Shown one piece after another: positions 51,201-63,200 of a stretch of 64,000 nt of DNA (position 1 is the first letter of the stretch; every line of letters begins with the position of its first letter). The stretch covers positions 3,631,201 to 3,695,200 of the forward strand of contig OX365962.1 in NCBI GenBank assembly GCA_947247005.1, in the 5' to 3' direction. The position numbers and the translations under genes are program-made. This DNA comes from Spisula solida (Eukaryota; Mollusca; Bivalvia; Venerida; Mactridae). The notes below the pieces were generated by a model that ran no database searches, was not told the DNA's origin, and was given only the letters and a program-made list of their open reading frames with translations.

Positions 51201-54200
51201 TAAAAAAGTTCGTTCTCAATGTTTGAGTTTCAATATTTCATTTTTCTGACCACACAAGACTGTAAATTTCCAGGCTGAAATCCAGAAGGTTCTACCATTG
51301 TTCTTATCTCTTTGGCATCAAATGAAGCTATAAGAGTAAGATATTAACATTGTGTACTGTGTACATAGCTCAAATAAAACTTTATATGAATTTACATTTT
51401 GAGAATGAACTTTTTTAAGACCCTGTAATATCAGCTTATCATTAACAAACTAATTGTGAAATGATAAAACAAGCAGGGTACATTACCATCAAAACATTTT
51501 AGGCAATTCATTGATTTATTTTTGAAAAATACCAAAAATGGGCAGGAGGGTCTAAGAAATGAAAAATCAAAGAACTGTAATTACCAAGTTTTCTTCCCAG
51601 TGAATGTTGTTCATCTCTATCCTCTGATTGAATAAATCCTTCAGACGTTCCTTCTCACTCTTTTCTTGTTGAATCTTAAAGTCATTGTCACGTAACTGAA
51701 ACCAATATAGAGTCAAATGTAAGGGCATTCACTAGGCATCATTTTCAGGGTAACAATCCCGATAGATCCTTCTCAGTTCAGTCATGTAATTGTATGGTTT
51801 TCATATGCATAGTTAATACAAAATTCAAGGTCTGTGTAACCCTTGATATGGCTCCGACGGAACTGAAAACCATTGTGACCTCGCACGGAAATTCCATGTA
51901 TCCCTAGTTCCATCAAATAGTTACATCGGTTTTGTGTTCCGTCAGTCGTATACATGAAAACAGTACAATTGTCTGACGGAACTGATAAGTGATGTATGTT
52001 ATCGGGATTTGTACCGTGATTGTAATTTTGTACTGGATTTGACCTAATTGAGCCAAAATGCCATTAAGTCAATGGTATATTATGTAACTGCCCTACAGCA
52101 ATTCTTTTTGTAAATCCACTAATTAATAGAACAGTCAATTCGGCTGCTGGTCAGGTATCTCACCATGGGCATAACATGATCAATTTTAACCAACAGGTAT
52201 AACTATTTTTGTTCTATATTTCAATGGTCACAGGTTTCAATGTCCCTTTGGACTGTGATTTCACACCTTTGACTGGCAAAACAATGAATAAGGTAAATCA
52301 CTGCCAAACAAGAGGCCTTCAAACTCATAAGTCATTGTTTCCATATATAAATCAGTTTTTAGAACTTTCTCTTAAGCTAATTATTCCAATATGATTGACC
52401 ATAACTTTACCATTTCTTGAGATATGTTCATCAAATAACTTTTATTTTGGTCAGAAACAGTTCTTTTAGAACAGACAAATCCTGAATTCTGGATAAATCA
52501 GGAATCCTTGACACCCCTGATTTATGAAGAGAAAACAAACTCGACTAACCTTGGCCTCAAACTCTCGTCTAGATCTGCGGGTCTCATCTAGTTGGTATTG
52601 TATGGTAGACATTTTCTGTTCCATACTTGCACATCTAGATTCTAACTGTGACGTGGTATTTCTGTACTCACTGTTTGCTGACTCTAGCTTCTCTACCTTC
52701 TCATCCAACTCTTCATTCTCGTTCATCAATTCTACCACAAGGTTTCTCAACTTATTACCTGTAAGTAAGCAAGTAGAACACAAATCATTTATATATTACA
52801 TGTATTGTAGTAATTATATCAATACACATAGATTAGAGGCAATGAAGGTGTGCTAGAATTAATGTTAAAGCACAGCTGTGATATGACGTCATGTACTAAG
52901 CCAAATGATGTAACTTTCCAAGAAAAGAATACTGTAAAATGCTGAACATTGGCGATTTTAGAATCGAAATAATGAATACTTTAGCTGCGCTTTATTACAA
53001 TTAAACATAGGCACTTCAAATGCAAACATTAAATCGCTTATGCTAGACATTTAGAGATTTAATTACTGCACATTATCTCTTCATTAATCAATACTAATCA
53101 ACCCAACATGTCACAAAATGAGCAATTATTAGTCTAAGATCTGGCATGGAACAACCCTAAAGTCAGGGCTTTTTTTGTTATATGATAGGGGCTGGACAAA
53201 ATTCTTAAAAAATCATGCAGTTTTCCCCAAAAATTTAAGTTGACCTCACCAAAATTGTTCCCCGTGTTACTAAAATACCCATATTTCTCCCCTAATTAAA
53301 GGTAAGGCTACCCCATGATTTGAAAAAACTGCCCTGCAAGGTTCATAACTGAAATTGCTTACCATGAAAAAATGCCCTGCAAGTTCATAACTAAAATTGC
53401 TTACCATGAAAAAATGCCCTGCAAGTTCATAACTAAAATTGCTTACCATGACCGGCCATGTCAACAATGAAATTTTGACGTTGTATGTCACGTTCACGTA
53501 GTTGTTCTATGAGATAACGTATAGTATATTCATCGCTGTAGTCTACCAGCTGAAAAACAAACCAATTGTAAAACCTAGAAAGAAGATTCTTAAAATTCCA
53601 AGAGAATCAGACCACTACCTCCTGAAGCATATCAAGTAGAAATCTCAGCCCAAACAGTGATTTTGCGCAAGTTAAGTTTGAATTTGAGAAAATTCTGAGG
53701 TTAAAGCTCAAGCTCTTTAACTTGTCCAGTAAAATAAACTTTAAATATTTTTTTCTGGTTCATGATGCCTATGTTGAGTCCTTCCTCTCATAAAAATTAA
53801 CGTAATGACGGATGAAATATTTGAGTCATGATTTTGCTCAGCTGAGATGCTTCGAGAGATAGATCAGGGCCCGATCTACCGTTATGTCACAAATAAAACT
53901 GTCACAGGTCAGTTTTGGGTACCATTAGATCAGAACTGTCGAAATGTCTCAGATCTAATCAATGACAGATGTACATGTTACGATGTATGTAAGTAGGCCA
54001 TTGCAGCCATTCAGTTTCATTAATTTTCTTGTTCATTCATATATTATTATGTTTGTCTTTGTCACGTGATCATGTGGTCTGTTAGTTCTTTTCTATGTCT
54101 TTCATGCTCTGCTGTTTCTGTCCAATTCAACCTTCCCTGTCAGACTTAATTATATCTAATTATATTTTCAGACTTCAACAATATGAAATAGATACGTACC

Positions 54201-57200
54201 TCCAAGTTCGGCAAATCTTCTCCAAAACTGTAGTTCATATTACTTGAAGCTGAAGCTAAAAGATGAAACAAATATAAGGCCAAAAATAAAATATTGTTTG
54301 TTTCCCATTCCCAACTCTGGCCAACAAGGGTTGGGTAGGTAGGAGCGTAAAACATTTTTTATTGTCAACAATGTATGCTTTAGTAATTTCGTACCGACCT
54401 TTTTTATAATATAAAATTATTTGTCAGAGGGTCTAAAAATATTTTGGGTAGTGGACTTTTTGCTCAGGTAGGTAGGGGGAAACAAACAATATGTTATATT
54501 TGGCCTGCCTGTGGGCTCAAGTCGCAAGTCTTTTGCTAGTGTCCTAGTGCACATACCCACAAACCAAAACTCAGTATGAAACTTGTTCTATTATTAAAAT
54601 TCAGCTGACAAAATTTTAAATGACCATAACTTAGTGGATTCTTTGTTTTTTCACCAAATAACTTTCATTTCTGAAAAATAAATTCAGTCCTGTGCAGCAA
54701 ATTTATACAGATTTCAGTATTATTCCGGGATTGTTGGACCCCTGTAAAACATAATGTGGACAATATAGGTAAATATTTAACCTTAGTAGGTCAAATGGGG
54801 GCGATTTTCTATGTAAACTCTCCTGAAAAAAGCATGAGCGAAAGTTGAAAAACCTAAAATCTTCAAAAAATTGTCAATTTTATCTAAAGGGAAATAAAGA
54901 AAAACAGGCTTTTTGGAACTCTCAAAAACCTGAAGTTCAGGCATGAGCCAGAAAACTTTTGTCCATGTAAAAGTACATAAACATGCATAATCTAGATATG
55001 TGTCTATACCTGGCATTTCTTGCCACTGTTGTTGTTGTTCTACCGCCTTCTTCTCCTCCTCTCTCTGACGTTCCTCTACAATACGTCGTGGTATCTCAAA
55101 CTTCACTTGTTGTGATCTCTGTACCATGATCTCCTGAGACATCTCAGCAAAGTTCATCACATGCTGTCAATATTAATATAACAACACAATACTAAAATAG
55201 GTTCCAGGAATCCAGGAAATAAAGACCAGGTTTACCTCAAATTCTCGCGGAATACATGATGTATTTGCAAATGTTTAGATATCCGTGCATGTGGTAATTA
55301 ATGCATTTTTCGAATGAATGATTTCACCGAGTGATCACAAAAAATCAATATTTTCACCAGTGGCTATCCACGAGTGAAAATTTAATTTTCTGTGATCACA
55401 AGTGAAATAAAATTGATCTTACACCAAAAATCAACAAATTTTCTGTTTTTATATGCCTATATTTCTCTTAAAAATGTGCCATTTCTTTATCTGCATGATA
55501 CTGAAACCAGCTTCCAACAAAGTGGTAATTTCACTGCTTTTTCACTGAAAATAATCCATTTTATAATCCATTGAAAGCAAATGATAATAACATTTACATA
55601 CCACAGTTTCATCATATTCCTCAGATTTTGGATTGACACAAACAATCATACGAACACGACCGTCTCCGTCAAAGAAGTTCTTGAATAGATGTGTCAGCTT
55701 AGACTCTCGATACGGAACTTTACGTTCACCGCCTGTCTTCTGATTTTCTCTTAGGATTTCAAGACAGTTTCTTAGTGACATAAGCGTCTGGTTTATACTC
55801 CCTGTAAAACATATATTCAGTGTAATTAGTACTTTTTCAAAATATTTAAGGGTTTCATACTTCCTGGAAATAAAATGTTTTTTCGATGGTTAATTGCCTG
55901 ACAAAATAGGCTGATCACAAAGACTGACATTGGTCAATAGCACAAGATCTTGTGTTAAGTAGGGGTGGGCCGATACATCGAAATATCGATGCATTGCGAT
56001 CCCGAGTGTCCCGATAGTATGGATCGATAGTAAAAGTCTCTTTCCAATAACTATCACCGATAGTTTGCCCAACTATCGATAGTTACGATAGTTGAAATAA
56101 AGTTTATTATTAAATTAAAACAACTTCCGTTCTCGTTAAAAACTAATTTTAGATAATTACACACATCAAAACTGCCAAAATGAACCAATATCGCAATCGT
56201 TCTTCCATTGAACATTATAAAAACTTTAATTGTATTAATCTATTTCTGTTAAATTCATTTTAAATCATTTCCACAAATTGTAGATTAGTATGTTGTACAA
56301 CAAAGTGATATCTAACACAGTGCAAATTTGCATTTACAAGTTAATCTCTGGTTTTCAAATCTTGGCGATAACTATTGCAATAGTATCCAGCAATACAATA
56401 GTATCGCAATAGTACTTTCAGCAATAGCAATAGTATTGCGATAGTAAAAAATGGACTCAATAGTCATCAATAAATGGACTCATTGACAGCCAGACGGATG
56501 GACAGAGGAAATCTACAGTCCCTCTGATTGAAAACTGGTAGGGGACCAAGTAAAGTACATCTGTGCAAACAATAATTTTATAAAGCAGGGCTCTTTTTTA
56601 TATAAACGAGTCAATAATAAAGCACCTTGACTGGGAGAAACATCTTCAAAATCATGCATTTTTTTCTCCAAAAAAGTTTACCTTGACAAACTCAATCCCC
56701 ATGTTACCAAAAATACCAATATTTGTTTCCCCTAATCAAAGGTAAAAGTTCAGACAAAAACCTGTATATATTTACCTGCTTCCTTGAGTCGGTCTCCCTT
56801 GTTCTGTGTTCTAGTTACACGTTCACTTCCTGCTAAATCTACCAATGATAGCTGGCTTATACATACTTTGTCGTTTTCCTGTCAATACAAACAAACCTAT
56901 GTTACAAACGCCCAACAAGTATAACACAGGGATCGGCACAGATCCAAATTGTAGGGAGAAGTCACTTCTCCCTACAATTTGGATCTGTGCCGATCCAGAG
57001 CTAATAGGGTGAAGTTTTCAGATTCAGGGAGACATGAGGGGAGATCAATTCACAGTCTTGAAATTAACTTAATTTAGTTTATTTATACTCTTTTTAGTTT
57101 AATTACATAGTTTAATTGTATTGCATTTTTGCATTACATTTTTAAGTAAATAAACTAAAGACCTGCATCATGGAATAACAGTCCTACAAATTATACTCTA

Positions 57201-60200
57201 CTCTACATACTCATTTTTCAACTCAAGTTGCGAGAAAATGTCAAAATTACTCAACAGGGTTCAATCAAGTTTAAGAACACTAGTATAAGGGTAATCTCAT
57301 GTCATTTATAGCAACTTTTGTTTTCACACCTCTACACACAAGTTGAATCATACCCATGGGAATATTCTCTACATTAATTGACGATGTAAACAAATTATAT
57401 CAAAAGCATCTTTAACATTGATCCACAATATATCAAAAGCGATGACAATTTTGAAGCAATTGCTTAATCACTCATTTGAAGAATCGCCAATTCTCAGAAA
57501 ATGTACTGTTTACAAGTGATTTTCACGCTTGTGTTAATTATATGACCCACCGGTATACCAAACGAAAGTAACATGACTGGTCTACTGATAACATCAGACA
57601 CAGATTAATTAACAGGATTAAGACCACATGCAGCAAACAATATACAATGTGACACAAAGTGCTAGTTACTCAAAGGCCGGAAAAACTTAGGCTCCATATT
57701 TCTGGCAAGAATTATGAGACCTGAAATTTGAACAACTAGACTTGGTACCAAGCATTCATGTGAAGTTTCACTTGAAATCCAACCAATGATTAAGAAGAAC
57801 CAGTGTGGACAAAGTCACAAATTTTGTGATATCCATCCAGCACAAAATCTAAAAGTCTCCCTCAGCAGACATATTATAATCCAAGCTACAAGATAAAGAA
57901 TTAAACCAACCTGAAGGACCTCCTGTGTGTAAGGATCTAAGGGAGCTTGTACCAGTCGGATATTGAAGATACTGTGACTTCTACTAGACTCGGCATTCAA
58001 TGCTGTGTGTGCTACCTTGCGTCTCTTCTGACCTAGTAAATATAGCATGGTTCATACAGAAATTGTAACCTAAACATATTTAAGAACTTTTCAAGTACTT
58101 TTCAAGTACATTTTCCTCATTTTCAAGGACTAAAAGCTGTGCATGCCATAGCTACAAACATGCAACATTATATTTAAGCAAATAGAATGAAATAACGAAA
58201 GATTTTAAGAAGCTTGACTACCCTATGATTTGAATGTCATGTTTTTAACTGTTTTGTTCTCTCTTGACAAGTTTCAGGCCAATTTTACCAACAAATACAT
58301 TTTTTTTCAAAATTCAAGTACATTTCAAGTACTGGTACATTGTATCAAGATTGAATTCCCTTGTTAGATGTCTTGTAAATTCATGGCTTGGGTATGACAC
58401 AAACCATAGTTCAACTAGACCGCAAAACTTGCAGTGGTTAAACTATGGTCAAACCAGCGTTAGGTTGCTTTTGTTGTTGTTCAGTCGATGCCATCTTGAA
58501 ATTACTCAAACATATAATGTGGAGAAACCAGACATGTGCAGACAATTGAACCACACCAGACAATAGGTTACTGTCAAAATCAGGCCCATCTATGTACAGA
58601 GTCTTTTTTGTAAAATAAAATTATTTTTTCAAAGGGTCTAAAAATATTTTGGGTAGGGCACTTTTTGCTTGGTTGGCACGGAAGGCGAAACAAACAACAT
58701 AAATTTTTGGCCTTAAATTTTACCTTTATACAAGACTTCAAACGCCTCTTCTGGACTTTTGATTTCAACTTCCTGACAATTCATTACGTACATGTTTTCA
58801 GAGCCATCATTTCTCAGGAATTTCGACTGTGGGGGTCTGAAAAAGTTATACCATATAAACATATACAGATTCTTTATTTACAACTATTTAAAGCCTTGTG
58901 GGTCATGACCTTAGTGCTATAAAATTATTACAAAATTCAGGCCCTAAGGATTCAGCAAAACATTAGAATAGATTATTAGAATTTAAGTCTTCATTTTGGG
59001 GTAGAAATAGAGAAAAGGAATTTATATTAGCTTTATATCGAAGAAAAAAGTTTAAAGTTAGTAGTTGATCATTGACATTAAGTTATTATAATTGAGAACT
59101 GTTTGATTTTCAGAGTAAAATCTCAATTTAAGATGAGTTTCTACTAGAAATACTTCGAGAAATGGACCTGGTAGTCTTTAAGTAAGGATTTACTGTACAT
59201 ATAATATAACACACTTACTTGTATCCAGTGATAGGATCGAAGGGAAGTTCCTCCAGTAAATCATAGACATAACTGTTATATATTTCTATAAACGAGACAA
59301 ACACAGCGTGTGTATTCCCCTGCTGTATATCATCTATACGACTCGGATCCACAACACGTCCACTATCCTGTGTAAACTCATTCCTATCACGAGAACTGAA
59401 ATATTTTAATATCACCATTAGTTTCTTTCAGACTATAGGTTTAGTTTAAGAAATGATGCATCAAAAATGGTATTTAAAACAGGGGCCCTACTAAGGCATA
59501 ATGCCCAATCCTAAAAATGAGTCGCAAGTCTGTATGGGGTGCCATTAGTACCAGTGATTTTTTTCCTTTTTTATTTGGGTCCGGTAAACAGACTCTTTCC
59601 TAATTGCAAATAGGCTATAATTTTCCCAAATTTGAAAGAAATTCCCAATTAACAATTTAAAACAAGACTGCGTTCAATAAACGCTTATGCCCCCTGTGGA
59701 AGCCTTGTCCATAAATAAGTCTAAGTCCAAAAATAGGTCAAGGTGAAGGTCAAAATGGGGTTAGGTGATACTGGCGTGTGGAGAGTGTTCATACACAACA
59801 TCCATGCAAGTATGAAAGCTTTGTAGCAAGCCATATTAATGCTAGAAGAAACGGTCAATTTGGGTTAACCAGGACGGACGGACGAACGGACGTACTCATG
59901 AGACGGTACTTGTGGGGTTTTCTTTTGTTCTTTCTTTTGTTTGGTTGCAACCCACAAGTAGCATTTTGCACCCCACAAGTGACGGAATGAATGGAATCTA
60001 AAAATAGCCTATTGTTCCACAACCCACAACTACCGGTGCATTCGTACGGACGAACGGACAGGTGAATCACTATATGCCTCCCCATCTATCGATAGGGGGG
60101 CATAAAAATAATTTTTAAAATCGGACATAAAATGATAAAGTTATGACAAGAGGTCAAGCATAAAAGTTCAAAGAAACCAGTAAACATTCACATGTAATCT

Positions 60201-63200
60201 CTTTTTATTGGCCTTTGTGCTTCATGGAATTTCCCAATTTCAAGTTGACGGACCCGAAAAGTCCCAATCTGACTGGACCGTACCTTTTCCCAAAGAGGCA
60301 AAAAAATCACTGAGTACACATGTCCCTACAACAAAACTGTTTCAAGCATGTAAAGATTCATCTTACGAAAAGCCAAATAAATGACCATAACTTTTGTCAA
60401 ATAACTTCATTCTTTCTAGTGCAGCGAATCTGAATTTTCGGAAATGAAGGACCCCTGTTTAAAAAAGATTAGGTATCCATTTAAACACAGAAGGGTTATT
60501 TTGACTATGTTTGTATCTACTGTCCCTGAGACAGCTAGAAGTCCACAATCCTGCTTACTCAGTGACCATGAATCCTGTAATCCTGAAAATTTAAAGTTTG
60601 GTTGAAAGGGATTTCACGGATGAAAGTTTGAAATTCTAAAAAACATGAAATTCTCAAAATTTGTCAATTTTTATAGTGAAAATAAAGTAAAAAACAGGCT
60701 TTTTGGCACTCTCCAAAACCTGAAGTTCATGGATGGGCCTGAAAACTTTCGCAGATGGGTCATTGATCTTGTTTGATGTTGACATAGGATACTTACTTGA
60801 TTCTGTTTGAGCCGGGTGTTTTAGGTATAAGGCCGGGTAATATATCCTTTCTCTGTCTATCTGTCATAGCATCCGCCTCTGTTTGTACCTCAAAGCCATT
60901 CATTCTGTCCGGTTTAAAAACCTGCAAGATAAAATACAAGATGTTAGGCCAAAAATAAAATATTGTTTGTTTCCCCTACCAGACCCTGGCCAATAAGGGT
61001 TGGGTAGGTAAAATATTTATTTTGTCAATAATTTTTCATACTCTTGAACCAGACCAAGGGGTTATCTACAAGCAACCTACATGTATACAGAACAACAAAA
61101 CACAGAACCTCAGAAGATTCTCGACAAGCGGTAATTTGACACACCAAATGATTCCGGGTCTCAATATTTTGGTTTAAAGGGCCATTGTCTCTTAAAATCA
61201 TGGTTATTTTGCCTATTAAATGGTAAAATTTTGGTTAAAAGTTTCAAAATGACCAGGGCTCTACAAATTTTTTCAAAATAGAGTTGTCCAGGACTACTGA
61301 CCATGGCAAAATAGAGTTGTCCGAATTATAAGTTCAGTTGTCCCAATTAAAACAAACAAATGTCTGTTAAGTTAATAGTACTCCCATTAATTACTTTCAA
61401 CGTACTTCCATTACTCTAGGGTTATATCTTGGGTAGTCCTATAAGTCAAGACGAGGATAACCTCTTCATTTCAGGAAGCCCCACGCTCATGTCAATGTAG
61501 TATTTCCTATTATAATATGTTGACGGTAGAACATTTTATTCTGATGCTGCAAGTGTCCACTGAACGGTGCTCATATTGTACTTCACACATTCTGTTTGAC
61601 TTAGATATACTGTTTGAATAAACACCCATCTGTCCATCAACATTATTTTTTGCAATATAGTACAACACTCAAGCAGTGTAATAAGTCAAGAAAAGAACTT
61701 TCAGATGACAATGAAAGGAAAACAATGTTGTAGTTTGATGCAATCAAATACTTTAGAAATGATTCTTCAACATGTTGCATTATATTATTATATAGCAGAT
61801 GACATGGTAAACAGCAAGATAAAAAGTTCAATTTAAGATTATGTGACATGCTAACATTCTTAATTTCTTGCAAGTAGTCAATAATATATGAATAATAATT
61901 AACCAAAAACGAACTTATCCGAAAATGTGCATGTATCCGAAAATGTGCAACTCGTACGTCTCTTTTGTCGTCGTTTTTCTGACCATTTATGATTTGTGCG
62001 TCGAAACTATTACAGATAGTTTGAATACCATAAAATGTGATGAATTTCAAAGGAAATTGCCACGCCGGTCTTGTCAACATCGATACAGTGCAATGACACT
62101 GAAAAGTTCGAATGTTCGGCGATTCAATGTCCGCGAGTTTGACAATTATGAAAGATAAGCAAGTTATTCTCTGCAACGGTGCATAAACCATATTGTATCG
62201 ATCGGTCAAATTTAATACCCGCATATATCGAATCCTTTACGCCGAATAAAATTTGCATCTGGCTCATCAAAGACGCCGCGCTAGTCACAAGTCACCGCGT
62301 CCCGCCTTTGAAGTCGGGAGATCTTAGAACTGCGAGCCGGTTACATCAGCAACCTTGAGTGAGATTTTCGTGTGCTAAATATGGATTGTCTGCTATACGA
62401 ACTTGCAAATTAAATAAAGTTTGTTTGATTGCTGTGATGTTTTCATAGTGGAATTATTATATACGGATTATAGATCTACGTGTATTACAGGTATTTGATG
62501 CGTTTCGATTCTCGTTCTGTCCTCACTAATCCCGTGTCTGTTCACATGATTTGTGACATATTTTAATTAATTACTCGTCAATATCGTTCACGTGCGCGGT
62601 TGCATATTTGATCCAATCAAATTAGAGAGGCGGAGCTTAGCCAATAGAATGTAGATGTCGTTTGTTTACCAGAGCGTGGACCTCCCGTGACGCTTGATTA
62701 CTGCTAATTGACACGGATAAACTGAGTCGCGTATACTGTTTATTTCGATGTCCGGAAGGCTAATATACGCTTGGGGTCATAAATTTCGGTATACAGAGTC
62801 AAATCTCGGACGTAGGTATTGATTATACGAATTTTTGGTCAGTTGTCCGATATTGTTGTCAATTTAAATTAGACTTGTCCGGGACTAAATTTTTGCTCAC
62901 TATCAGTTGTCCGAAGTCGATTTAGAGTTGTCCCGGACGTCGGACTATAGGATTTGTAGAGCCCTGATGACCCTTCCGATTCACAAGCTAGTGGATAAAG
63001 TTATAATGTGAGTATTCACATAAGAAGTTATTAATTTATATTATCACATAACTAGCGGTCCAGGAGTGCCGTAAAGCCGTACCGTAAAAATCATTCGGCA
63101 CTCCCAGACTGTGCAATAAATATGCAAATTAGCTTGACGTGATGTTAGCCAATACATGCATTGTTCTGTCAATGACGTCCTGATAATATCAACATCGCTA

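Larger units (their letters stand above)
59552..60312. mobile_element. CAGTGATTTTTTT MITE with 5-bp TSD
   Basis: Ends CAGTGATTTTTTT and AAAAAAATCACTG; AGTAC duplicated on both sides (59547-59551 and 60313-60317). The interior is split by a SINE at 59662-60102: GAAATTCCCAATT before, GGAATTTCCCAATTTCAAG after. Confidence 0.87.
59475..60462 (+). repeat. Repeat A copy 6, split by a nested insertion
   Basis: 59475-59551 (CTACTAAGGCATAATGCCCA ... GGTGCCATTAGTAC) and 60313-60462 (AGTACACATGTCCC ... CAGCGAATCTGAATTTTCGG ... AGGACCCCTG) are the two halves of one family A copy. The MITE at 59552-60312 lies between. Confidence 0.82.

Noticed and set aside
52524..52856. 110-codon Ser/Phe-rich plus-strand ORF
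   Set aside because: Antisense shadow of the KIF23 coiled-coil exon E11.
62019..62160. Plus-strand 77-codon ORF opposite the 193-codon ORF
   Set aside because: Short, inside a transposable element, without start context or family features.
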